In this document: one piece after another, positions 6,520 through 12,664 of the stretch
Layout of the letters: each line of letters begins with the position of its first letter
How positions within the stretch are numbered: position 1 is the stretch's first letter
Assembly (NCBI GenBank): GCA_012797915.1
Contig: JAAZOE010000391.1
Coordinates: forward strand, 1-12,664
DNA: 12,664 nt
Reading direction: 5' to 3'
Source: Candidatus Zixiibacteriota bacterium
Lineage (GTDB): Bacteria; Zixibacteria; MSB-5A5; GN15; JAAZOE01
Notes under the pieces: model-generated
The model's input: only the letters and a program-made list of their open reading frames with translations
Told to the model about the DNA's origin: nothing
Database searches by the model: none
Program-made: the position numbers and the translations under genes

Positions 6520-9417
6520 TCACAAGATGGCGTAACTCAGGCTGATGGATACCGTCCGGCCGAGGTCATAGCTCTTGTAAGGATTTTCCTTGCCGGTGCC
6601 GGTATAGTAGTACACCGCTTCGAACCGGGAATTCAGCAGGTTCTTGACGGACGCCTTCACGGTGATGCCCCGCCAGAGCGTCTGGGAAGCGATCATGTCG
6701 ACCGTATGACGGGGCTTTTCGTAGATGTCGGGGGCCCCCCCCTGGGAATTGACGTAGAATCGCCGGCCGGAGACGTTATACAGCAGGTCGGCCGAGGTTC
6801 CCGTGCGGGGGTTCGTATAGGCCAGGGTGACATTGATCAGGTAAGGCGACTGATTGGCCATCGGCCGGGTATCGGACGCTTCCGGATCAACGCCCTTCAT
6901 CTGGCTGTATTCCTTTTCCGGGATTCGCAGCTGGGAACGGCTTAGAGACAGGTTGGCGCCGAGAGCGAAATCGCGCAACCATCCGGCCGCGAAATCGAGA
7001 CGGCGCCGGATCTCGAACTCCATTCCATAGTTTTTGGCCTGGGGAGCATTGACCGGCCGGATGTCGTAGTTGGAAGAGAAGAACGACAGCTCGATGGGGT
7101 CGACGAACCGCTTGTAGAAGGCGCTGACGGCGACGATTTCGCCGGGGTTGACGAACCATTCCCAGCGCAGATCATAATTGTCGATGGTGGTGTAGGTCAT
7201 GCTGTCGTTACCCACGAACAGCCGGGCGCCGGCGAACTCTTCCGTGCCGAAGGGGGCGATTTCCCGCAAGGTCGGACGGGCCAGGGTCCGACCATAGGCC
7301 CCCCGCAGGTTCATGGTCGGCGTCAGGGCATAGACGAGATTGACCGAGGGCAGCCAGTCGTCCCCCTCGATGCGTCCGCCGGGGCGGGAAGGATCGAACG
7401 TTTTCGTTTGCATCCGGGTGGCCTCGCGGCGAACCCCGGCCGTCAGGGTCAGGTGGGAAAGAACCGGGGTCTCCGCCATAAGATAGGCGGCGCCGATCTC
7501 CTGAACGCCGTCGTACTGGTCGCGCAGCTGCGTGCCGTTGACGTAGTAAACCGGAAACACATAGGTGCTCCGCCCGTACTTGACATAATATCCGGCGGTA
7601 TCGGCGAAGGCGTCGGGATCGCCGTGCACGGCCGTGAGGACCGCCGGGTCGCCGGTCAGATTGAACTGGGTCTGGCGGTTGGTGCGATCCTTCTTCAGAT
7701 AGCTGCCGCCGGTTTTCAGTTTCATCGACGACGTCGCTTGGAACGTCAGGTTGAGGGCGTACTCCTGGTTCGTTTCCTTCAGATCGCGCCAGTACCGCGA
7801 CGGCCAGCGATACCCGCTGCCGGTGCTCCAGACGGTGTCGACATCCGGATAGTTGGAATCATCGATCCGCACGCTGCTGAGAAACTGCCGCAGGTCCGGC
7901 TGTTGTTGCCGGGCGTGGGAGTTGCCGACCAGCCATTCGATCCGCAGCGGCGCCCCGATCGATACCTGATGGCCGCCTTTGACCTGGAGGGTGCCGATGT
8001 TTCGCTCGGTGTAGCTCAGGACGCGCGATTCGCGCCATTCTCCTTCGGTTCCGTTTTCGTAGTTGCGGCCTTTCAGGAACCGGGCTTCCGATTCGCCGCT
8101 CCGATTATAGACGTAACTGGCTCCAACGGTGTGACGAGTCCCCAGGCTGTACGACAGACCGGCCAGACTGCCCCAGAGGACTTCGTCGACGCTCCGCGCG
8201 TCGGTGTATTGATCGATGATTTCGAGGTCGGTAACGCTCCGCGCCACGGAGAACTGATAGTTACCGTTGTCGTAGAACCGGGAACTGCGGTTGTACGCCA
8301 GGCTGCCGACCATGCCCAACGAGCGGCCAAAGAGGGTGACGTTGTCGCCGTATTGAAAACCATAATTCTGGTTCAACGGTATCGACGTCCGGCCGGGCGA
8401 CCACTTGGTGTTGAACGATTGGCTGGCCTGCTTCAGAAATACCGCCTCGGCCGAATCCTTGATGATGGTATTCCCCTGCGGCATCCGGTCGAGATTGGCC
8501 GGATCATTGAAAAACGAGGGCATGGCCCGGCCGCCGTCGTCCTTTCCCAGCCAGTCGGTCGTTCCGGATGTCCCGTTCAGGGCATCCTTGAAAGTGGCCA
8601 TGGAGTTATAGGACGTGCCCATGGTGAATTTGGCGGTGCGGCGTTCCGGGAAGTCTTTGGTGACCAGGTTGACGCTGCCGCCGGAAAAATTGCCCGGCAT
8701 ATCCGCCGTGAAGCTTTTGGTAACGACGATATTGTCCAGCAGGTCCGACGGGATCAGATCGAGCGGCACGGCCTGTTTATCGGGGTCGGGAGTGGGGACC
8801 ATGGTGCCGTTGAGCTGGGTATTGGTATACCGGTCGCCCAGGCCGCGGATGAACACATATTTGCCGTCGGTGGAAGCCCCGGTGACCCGGCTGATCGCCT
8901 GGGCGGCGGTTCCGCTTCCGGAGCGGGAAATCGCCTGGGCGCTGATGGCATCCTTGACCGCCGTGGCCGCCTGTCGATCGCGCAACAACGCCGCGTCGGT
9001 GCTTTGGTTGGCCTTGGCGCGGACGACCACCGTCTTCTGGGACTCGATGGGCTTTTCCGTCAACGTGATGGTCAGGTCGGCTCCCCCTTTTTGCACCTCG
9101 ACCCCCTCGACCTTCGTCGGCGAATAACCAACGCTGGTCACCACCACGGTGTACACGCCGAAAGTCACGTTTTTCATGATGAACTTACCGGAGAGATTTG
9201 TCTTGGCTCCGGTGGCGGTGTTCTCCAGCATCACCGTGGCTCCGACCATCGGTTCGCCGGATTTGGCGTCGACCACCGTGCCGGTGACCTGGGCGTTCTG
9301 AGCATAGGCCGCAGGGGCCGACAAACCCAGTATCAAACCGGCCGCCAAGCCCAGGCCCGCAAACAACCTTCGCCACGAGAACTTTCGCAACATCCTTGTT
9401 TTTGCCCGTGTGTGCAT
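6520..9417 (-). CDS. TonB-dependent outer-membrane receptor with N-terminal regulatory-like domain
   Basis: This is a 965-aa outer-membrane transporter of the TonB-dependent family, which moves substrates too large or scarce for porins using energy from TonB/ExbBD. The signal peptide ends at about residue 39 (AYA). A carboxypeptidase-regulatory-like beta-sandwich spans about 43-123 (TGTVVDAKSGEPMVGATV to SVGYSP). TVVVRAK near 129-135 is a plausible TonB box. The plug lies at about 143-260, including RGLGDRYTNTQLNG, NIVVTKSF and GGSVNLVTKDFPE. The rest is the beta-barrel, ending GRTVSISLSYAIL. The ATG at 9417 has AAGGA 8 nt upstream; an internal ATG at residue 9 lacks good spacing. The substrate cannot be read from sequence. 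Neighbouring pst genes and the repeat upstream suggest a link to phosphate nutrition (inference). Confidence 0.93.
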   Translation of the reverse strand: MHTRAKTRMLRKFSWRRLFAGLGLAAGLILGLSAPAAYAQNAQVTGTVVDAKSGEPMVGATVMLENTATGAKTNLSGKFIMKNVTFGVYTVVVTSVGYSPTKVEGVEVQKGGADLTITLTEKPIESQKTVVVRAKANQSTDAALLRDRQAATAVKDAISAQAISRSGSGTAAQAISRVTGASTDGKYVFIRGLGDRYTNTQLNGTMVPTPDPDKQAVPLDLIPSDLLDNIVVTKSFTADMPGNFSGGSVNLVTKDFPERRTAKFTMGTSYNSMATFKDALNGTSGTTDWLGKDDGGRAMPSFFNDPANLDRMPQGNTIIKDSAEAVFLKQASQSFNTKWSPGRTSIPLNQNYGFQYGDNVTLFGRSLGMVGSLAYNRSSRFYDNGNYQFSVARSVTDLEIIDQYTDARSVDEVLWGSLAGLSYSLGTRHTVGASYVYNRSGESEARFLKGRNYENGTEGEWRESRVLSYTERNIGTLQVKGGHQVSIGAPLRIEWLVGNSHARQQQPDLRQFLSSVRIDDSNYPDVDTVWSTGSGYRWPSRYWRDLKETNQEYALNLTFQATSSMKLKTGGSYLKKDRTNRQTQFNLTGDPAVLTAVHGDPDAFADTAGYYVKYGRSTYVFPVYYVNGTQLRDQYDGVQEIGAAYLMAETPVLSHLTLTAGVRREATRMQTKTFDPSRPGGRIEGDDWLPSVNLVYALTPTMNLRGAYGRTLARPTLREIAPFGTEEFAGARLFVGNDSMTYTTIDNYDLRWEWFVNPGEIVAVSAFYKRFVDPIELSFFSSNYDIRPVNAPQAKNYGMEFEIRRRLDFAAGWLRDFALGANLSLSRSQLRIPEKEYSQMKGVDPEASDTRPMANQSPYLINVTLAYTNPRTGTSADLLYNVSGRRFYVNSQGGAPDIYEKPRHTVDMIASQTLWRGITVKASVKNLLNSRFEAVYYYTGTGKENPYKSYDLGRTVSISLSYAIL

Positions 9418-9591
9418 ACGTTCGTTCCTTCTCTTTGCCCTTTTTTCAACGGTTCGCCGCCGTTATGCCGGTGACGGCTTATCCTTTCCTGTAATCGCTC
9501 GCCAAGGAATCGATCGGGCGTTAATTCCAGATGAGTAAAGAATAATTTATCGGTAATGATTCTGTTCGGTTCGGCGAAGGGTGGTGGTTAC

Positions 9592-9613
9592 GGAATTGAT
9601 AAGGAATTGATAA
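9592..9613 (-). promoter_or_regulatory. Exact tandem 11-bp repeat, Pho-box-like operator candidate
   Basis: On the - strand TTATCAATTCC occurs twice back to back, giving TTATCA-N5-TTATCA with an 11-bp period. The preceding 11 bases (AAGTCATCCTT) keep a related GTCA core in register. Eleven-base direct repeats are the established layout of PhoB sites in enterobacteria (TGTCA-based) and PhoP sites in Bacillus (TTAACA-like). The repeat lies about 175 bp upstream of the receptor start, on the side from which that gene would be transcribed. A clear -10 element immediately downstream was not found. Assignment to PhoB is inference. Confidence 0.4.
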
Positions 9614-9695
9614 AAGGATGACTTGCCACAATGAAGCGACATTAGCATACAGTTAATGGAGCAGGCGGCTGCCGGACTCGACCAGATAGAAGCGG

Positions 9696-9869
9696 TCAAG
9701 CCCGCAGACGGTTTCCGAATCTCAGGGAAAGCATTCTATATCGACCACTCATTATCCGATCCGCGACGATCACGAATCGATCCGGTCGCAAACCCTGCAA
9801 ACTATAGGGATGCCACAGATTCTTTTCCCCTCTGTGTGCATAGGCCTGTTGCTTTCTCTTCTTGGGCAT
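9696..9869 (-). CDS. Doubtful small basic protein, 57 codons
   Basis: The open frame starts MPKKRKQQAYAHRGEKNLW and ends FGNRLRA. It is rich in Arg and Lys with no recognised domain, signal peptide or membrane segment. AAGGGG lies about 9 nt before the ATG, and a TATAAT-like box (9888-9893) lies just upstream of that, which is the main reason to list it. It sits between the receptor gene and a secreted hypothetical gene on the same strand. It may equally be a chance frame in non-coding DNA. Confidence 0.2.
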   Translation of the reverse strand: MPKKRKQQAYAHRGEKNLWHPYSLQGLRPDRFVIVADRIMSGRYRMLSLRFGNRLRA

Positions 9870-10058
9870 CTTCTGGTTCCCCTTAATTATAAGGACCTCC
9901 GGTGCGTTCCATGCCGACAATCGCCGTCAAGGAAACCCGGACGGGTTAAAAGGAAGTGAGCATTCGATGATTATTCTGTGTAGAATTGTTCCAGACTCAA
10001 TTAATAAAGAAAAACCGACGCGCTCCCTGACCAGTGGAACTGACGTCCTTCCACAAAC

Positions 10059-10784
10059 TTATTGCAGGTACAAGCGGACGAAATTATTCAGGCGAGTTTG
10101 CAATTGAATCGTCAACAGCCGGAATTGGGTCCGATCACCCCGTTCCCGCGCCCCGGCAATCCGTTGCAACAACACCCGGAAGTAGGCACATTCCTCCTGG
10201 ATCATGGCCGATTTCTCGTTCAATTCCTGGGGGATTCGGCTTTGTTCAAGGACCACAACTTGGGCCTGCAACGAGTCGATTGCAGGGGCCAGGCAACTGT
10301 CGTCGTCCGCATCCCCTCTTTCGGAAACGAATCTATCGACCATACGTCGAAAATGATTGAATGCGGGAAACGGAATCGGTTGCATGGCCATGATGGTCGA
10401 ATCCAATTCCGCTTTGATCCGAAGAAACAACGCGGCGACCTGAACGGTATCTCTTTTCCCGGATTCCGTTCGGTATAGAGCGATGGCTTTTTCCAGAGCC
10501 TCCCGATGCTTCCGGTACCATGCAAACTTGGGCCCATTGTGAGATGTATATTTCATTTCGGCTATTTGGGGGAGGACACCGGCGAAATCGACTCCGGCCT
10601 GAAAAAGAACATCCCAATCCCGGGCCGGCCAGGCGTTTTGCCACAATGGGTTAAACAGATTTATCAGCGTGTCCAGTTCCGTTTGTACGCGAAGGGAATC
10701 GGGGCTGGGGATGAATTCTTCGCCGGCCACGGCCCCAAAGTCGATGACCAACAGCAATGTTATGTAAACAACCATTCGCCGCAT
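10059..10784 (-). CDS. Secreted or periplasmic protein of unknown function
   Basis: I do not recognise this 241-aa protein. The start at 10784 is preferred over the longer frame beginning at 10835. GCGGAG sits 5 nt before the 10784 ATG, and the protein then opens with a textbook signal peptide (MRRMVVYITLLLVIDFGAVA, likely cleaved near residue 20). The longer version would bury that segment. The mature part is predicted by eye to be mostly helical, with amphipathic stretches such as KHREALEKAIALYR and repeated Gln/Arg/Leu-rich helices at the C-terminus (LLTIQLQTRLNNFVRLYLQ). Only one Cys pair candidate is visible (SCLAPA and EECAYF). No lipobox, metal motif or enzyme motif is apparent. It stands alone, with gaps on both sides. 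Confidence 0.65.
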   Translation of the reverse strand: MRRMVVYITLLLVIDFGAVAGEEFIPSPDSLRVQTELDTLINLFNPLWQNAWPARDWDVLFQAGVDFAGVLPQIAEMKYTSHNGPKFAWYRKHREALEKAIALYRTESGKRDTVQVAALFLRIKAELDSTIMAMQPIPFPAFNHFRRMVDRFVSERGDADDDSCLAPAIDSLQAQVVVLEQSRIPQELNEKSAMIQEECAYFRVLLQRIAGARERGDRTQFRLLTIQLQTRLNNFVRLYLQ

Positions 10785-11086
10785 AAGTACTCCGCTCACT
10801 TTTCCAGGTTCTCCCAGTGTGGCACTGGTACTCACGGGGATATCACCCTACCAGTCGCCTAATAAAGGAGGCACCGTTAATCTATGATTATGATTTCGCA
10901 AGCATTTCATTTTGATCCAAATATTCCGGCTACAATGCCACGAATGTGATTCAGACGTCCCTTTATACGATTAAGCATGACCTTGGCCGGATATATAATC
11001 CGCTTGACGGGAGGGTTGGTAAGTGCCATAATATGAATGTTTCACGGCATTATCGGTATCAAGCAGGCGCGGAAATAGTGACCTTC
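10785..11086. other. Non-coding interval before the insertion sequence
   Basis: All three + frames from 10861 are broken by stops and none resembles the missing front half of the serine recombinase found beyond the insertion sequence. A 20-codon frame at 10884 (MIMISQAFHF...) has GGAGG 12 nt upstream, which is too far to be convincing. A small palindrome-like CGGAT-N5-ATCCG is near 10988-11002. TGACCTTC is repeated in tandem at 11079-11094, straddling the left insertion-sequence boundary. Nothing else is seen. Confidence 0.6.
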
Positions 11087-11109
11087 TGACCTTCCCCCAG
11101 TCTGTGGTC
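11087..11109 (+). repeat. Left terminal inverted repeat of the IS3-family element
   Basis: It begins TGACCTTCCCCCAGTCTGTG and is paired, as reverse complement, with 12277-12299. The conserved core is TCCCCCA. The terminal TGACCTTC is also duplicated immediately outside, at 11079-11086, which makes the exact end uncertain. Confidence 0.55.
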
Positions 11110-11112
11110 CAG

Positions 11113-11970
11113 TCATAACCTCACAATTTCCAGGTTTTCTGTCAATCGATTTTCATAGTCTTTGATAAATTCGGCCGGGGTTCGCTGACCCAATGAGCGA
11201 TGCGGCCGGTGTTCGTTGTAGTTAATCCGCCAGGCTTCGATCTTGGACCGGGCGTCAGCTAGGTCATAGAAAAGTTCCTCGTTGAGACATTCCTCTCTCA
11301 GCTTGCCGTTGAAGGACTCGATGAAGGCATTCTGCTGTGGTTTACCCGGCTGGATGAACGACAGCCTGATGCCGTGCCGGGGTGCCCACTGATCGAACGC
11401 CAGGCTGGTGAACTCCGGGCCATTGTCGCAGACAATTATCTTCGGCAGGGGACGAGTCTCAGACAGGGAATCGAAGAACTCGCCCACCGTCTGGCCGCTG
11501 ATCGAACGGGCCACCAAAATGCCGGGTGACTCTTTGGTAAAATCATCCACCACCGTCAAACACCTCAGCCGCTGCCCGGTCACCAATTGATCCGACACAA
11601 AATCCATGCTCCAACGCTGATTCGGGCTGGCCGGGACAGCGGCCGGCACCCGCACGGCACTGGCCCGTTTCGACCGTCTCCGCAGCCTCAGGGAAAGCCC
11701 CAACTCCCGATACAGCCGTTCGGTCCGCTTGTGATTCACCACGTACCCCTGACGACGCACCAAGACGTGCAGCCGTTCCTGACCCCAACGGGTGCGCGCC
11801 GCGGCCACGGCCTTGAGCATCTCCCGAAGATCAGCATTCCCGTCCGGCTTGGCCTCATACCGGCAACTGGAACGATGCAAAGCAACCACCCCACAGGCGT
11901 GTCGCTGGCTCATCTCGTACTGACTGGTCATATAGCCCACTACTTCTCGCTTCGCAGCGGGCTTCACCAT
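11113..11970 (-). CDS. IS3-family transposase OrfB (DDE catalytic part)
   Basis: This is the catalytic half of the transposase, 285 aa. The DDE triad is intact: Asp123 in WSMDFVSD, Asp182 in VCDNGPEF and Glu218 in NAFIESFNGKLREECLN, giving the 35-residue D-to-E spacing typical of the IS3/retroviral integrase fold. An HTH_21-like segment lies at about 45-95 (RTRWGQERLHVLVRRQGYVVNHKRTERLYRELGL, positions 60-93), and the C-terminal block NEHRPHRSLGQRTPAEF is present. The frame lies -1 relative to orfA and overlaps its end by 7 nt. The ATG at 11970 lies within the slippery site, so the normal product is probably an OrfAB fusion made by frameshifting. Confidence 0.92.
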   Translation of the reverse strand: MVKPAAKREVVGYMTSQYEMSQRHACGVVALHRSSCRYEAKPDGNADLREMLKAVAAARTRWGQERLHVLVRRQGYVVNHKRTERLYRELGLSLRLRRRSKRASAVRVPAAVPASPNQRWSMDFVSDQLVTGQRLRCLTVVDDFTKESPGILVARSISGQTVGEFFDSLSETRPLPKIIVCDNGPEFTSLAFDQWAPRHGIRLSFIQPGKPQQNAFIESFNGKLREECLNEELFYDLADARSKIEAWRINYNEHRPHRSLGQRTPAEFIKDYENRLTENLEIVRL

Positions 11971-12230
11971 TTTTTTGACAACACGTCCTTCAGGGCGGCA
12001 TTGTCCAAGCTCAGATTGGCGACCAGCTGTTTGAGCCGACGATTCTCCTCCTCCAACGCTTTCAGCCGCTTGGCCTCACTCACCGTCATCCCCTCATACT
12101 TCTTCCGCCAGGTGTAGAACGTCCACTGGCTGATTCCGTACTTCCGGCAAATATCCTTCACCGGCAACCCGGCATCCGCTTCCTTAAGAATACCGACAAT
12201 CTGCGTCTCACTGAATCGTGACCGTTTCAT
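11964..12230 (-). CDS. IS3-family transposase OrfA (DNA-binding part)
   Basis: An 88-aa protein with a helix-turn-helix (about residues 6-40: FSETQIVGILKEADAG, then KDICRKYGISQWTFYTWRKKY). A coiled-coil/leucine-zipper stretch follows (AKRLKALEEENRRLKQL onward). It ends ALKDVLSKKW. The start at 12230 is chosen over 12257 because GGAGG lies 5 nt upstream and family members begin MKRSRF. OrfA binds the element ends and, alone, usually dampens transposition. Confidence 0.92.
   Translation of the reverse strand: MKRSRFSETQIVGILKEADAGLPVKDICRKYGISQWTFYTWRKKYEGMTVSEAKRLKALEEENRRLKQLVANLSLDNAALKDVLSKKW
11970..11976 (-). promoter_or_regulatory. A7 slippery site for -1 frameshift between orfA and orfB
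   Basis: On the - strand, seven consecutive A bases follow TC in TCA-AAA-AAA-TGG-TGA at the end of orfA. Slipping back one base on the A run enters the orfB frame at AAA-ATG-GTG. This is the known IS3-family mechanism for making the OrfAB transposase. The stimulatory downstream structure was not examined. Confidence 0.75.
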
Positions 12231-12245
12231 AGAGTCCTCCTGGCT

Positions 12246-12274
12246 TAAATATGCCAAAAAACTCTACTTCTCAA
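12246..12274 (-). promoter_or_regulatory. Possible orfA promoter
   Basis: On the - strand TTGAGA (12274-12269) and TATTTA (12251-12246) are separated by 17 nt, just inside the right end of the element. The -35 match is good and the -10 match is poor. It lies only about 16 nt before the orfA start, so the leader would be very short. Confidence 0.3.
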
Positions 12275-12276
12275 CA

Positions 12277-12299
12277 GTCTACTGTTTGGGGGAGTTTAC
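12277..12299 (-). repeat. Right terminal inverted repeat of the IS3-family element
   Basis: Read on the - strand it begins GTAAACTCCCCCAAACAGTA and matches the left end at 13 of 23 positions. It directly abuts the recombinase fragment that starts near 12301. Confidence 0.55.
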
Positions 12300-12300
12300 G

Positions 12301-12522
12301 CTCAACTCTACAACCGCCCATGGCCGATTCTTTATCAATATACTTATGAGTTTTGCTGAATTCGAGCTCGAGACTATCAGGGAGCGAACTCGAGCGAAGA
12401 TGCTCTCCCAGGCTGAAGAAGGTTTATGGCACGGGGGCCGATCACCATTTGGATATGACCGACACAAGCAGAAGAGGGCATTGCTTGTTCCGCACAAGGT
12501 CGAGGCCGCAGTTGTCAAAAAG
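12301..12522 (+). pseudogene. Internal fragment of a serine site-specific recombinase
   Basis: About 74 residues show the end of a resolvase-type catalytic domain and the start of the recombinase domain: LNSTTAHGRFFINILMSFAE, FELETIRERTRAKMLSQAEE and GLWHGGRSPFGYD, followed by EAAVVKKI. These blocks match large serine recombinases (family knowledge: NTTTPMGR, SFAQFERE, ERTR, GG-PPFGYD). The N-terminal catalytic serine region (about 100 residues) and most of the C-terminus are missing. The fragment is cut off at 12299 by the insertion sequence and diverges after about 12522, where a second element seems to begin. The stop is at 12556-12558. The missing front half is not found left of the insertion sequence. 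Not expected to be functional. Confidence 0.8.
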
Positions 12523-12664
12523 ATAGAGGTGGTTGCGGAAATTTGGACAATTGATTAAGGTGGAGAAGAGAGCTATCCAGGAGGAATATGGACATGAAGA
12601 AGCGACGGGTCTTTTCTGCCGAGTTCAAGGCCCGGGTGGCGCTTGAGGCGGTCACCGGGGCCCA
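12523..12664 (+). mobile_element. Start of a second IS3-type insertion sequence, truncated by window end
   Basis: After the recombinase similarity stops, the sequence contains GGTTGCGGAAATTTGGACA (12531-12549), reminiscent of IS3-type element ends. It is followed about 45 nt later by a transposase OrfA start. The exact left boundary is inferred from where the recombinase frame loses similarity. The rest lies outside the window. Confidence 0.55.
12594..12664 (+). CDS. IS3-family transposase OrfA, first 23 codons only
   Basis: The visible product is MKKRRVFSAEFKARVALEAV followed by TGA, the canonical opening of transposase_8-type OrfA proteins. I prefer the ATG at 12594, with AGGAGG at 12579-12584 a proper 9 nt upstream, over the in-frame ATG at 12588, which is too close. 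It differs from the orfA in this window, so it belongs to another IS3 subgroup. Confidence 0.8.
   Translation, partial: MKKRRVFSAEFKARVALEAVTGA

Larger units (their letters stand above)
9418..10058. other. Long mostly non-coding interval upstream of receptor gene
   Basis: No convincing long gene lies here. It holds the receptor's ribosome site, a small GCCGT/ACGGC stem at 9459-9463 and 9474-9478, the tandem 11-bp repeat, and a doubtful 57-codon ORF on the - strand. A short + frame from ATG 9967 has an AGGAAG ribosome-like site but runs into the opposing gene, so I do not call it. TTATAAT occurs on the - strand at 9888-9894 without a matching -35 hexamer at the usual distance. Confidence 0.6.
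11087..12299 (-). mobile_element. IS3-family insertion sequence, IS407-like, apparently complete
   Basis: An approximately 1.2-kb element with two overlapping - strand frames, orfA then orfB, bounded by imperfect inverted repeats. The left end, 11087-11109, and the complement of the right end, 12299-12277, match at 13 of 23 positions and share the block TCCCCCA. The protein style (orfA MKRSRFSETQIVGILKEADAG, orfB with DDE and HRPHRSLGQRTPAEF) is that of the IS407 group. The exact boundaries could shift by a few bases. No 4-bp target duplication is evident (left flank cttc, right flank gctc), consistent with a later rearrangement. Confidence 0.8.

Noticed and set aside
7408..9474. A 688-codon open frame on the + strand opposite the receptor gene
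   Set aside because: The opposite strand encodes a textbook TonB receptor over the same span. The + frame has low-complexity Gly/Arg/Val composition, no motifs, and reflects the codon bias of the real gene.
9605..9635. Sigma-54 promoter (TGGCAAGTCATCCTTT on the - strand)
   Set aside because: The -24 GG is present, but the -12 GC dinucleotide at the required spacing is not.
9911..9949. Twelve-codon frame MPTIAVKETRTG before a stop
   Set aside because: Too short to support any gene or remnant call.
9967..10107. Small + frame starting MIILCRIVPDS, vaguely like the start of electron-transfer flavoprotein beta subunits
   Set aside because: Similarity covers about ten residues only, the remainder does not continue the family, and the end overlaps the opposing secreted gene.
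1..12664. CRISPR array, tRNA or rRNA genes
   Set aside because: No regularly spaced repeats, cloverleaf-like sequences or conserved rRNA stretches were seen on either strand by eye.

Overview
The window looks like the chromosome of a Gram-negative-type bacterium. It encodes a TonB-dependent outer-membrane receptor and Sec signal peptides, and I estimate moderately high GC by eye. One secreted protein ends in two dockerin-like calcium repeats of the form GDANxDGKxNVGDAVYIIxYVFRGGP. That style is common in candidate-phylum genomes such as Zixibacteria. This placement is inference from style only; no rRNA or marker gene is present.

Region 1 (1-4231, + strand) is a compact phosphate-uptake operon: the 3' part of pstS, then pstC, pstA, pstB and phoU. 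The last four are tightly packed (TAATG junction, GTG start inside the previous stop region, 13-nt gap). A strong hairpin separates pstS from pstC. A convergent gap with a terminator-like hairpin (4232-4418) follows.

Region 2 (4419-9417, - strand) has two genes transcribed toward the pst operon: a 965-aa TonB-dependent receptor with an N-terminal carboxypeptidase-regulatory-like domain, then a 598-aa secreted repeat-rich protein with the dockerin-like tail. The 304-bp gap between them holds hairpins that would lie in the RNA leader of the secreted gene. Upstream of the receptor is an exact tandem duplication of an 11-bp word. Its period and its TTATCA-N5-TTATCA form resemble Pho-box architecture. 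Together with the adjacent pst operon this suggests, without proving it, a phosphate-responsive outer-membrane/extracellular acquisition module. This is the best candidate in the window for an undescribed system.

Region 3 (9418-11086) is sparse. It contains one secreted protein of unknown function (10059-10784, - strand), a doubtful 57-codon ORF and long non-coding stretches.

Region 4 (11087-12664) is decaying mobile DNA: a complete IS3-family (IS407-like) element on the - strand with an A7 frameshift site, an internal fragment of a serine site-specific recombinase, and the first 23 codons of a second IS3-type transposase gene running off the end. No tRNA, rRNA or CRISPR array was found.
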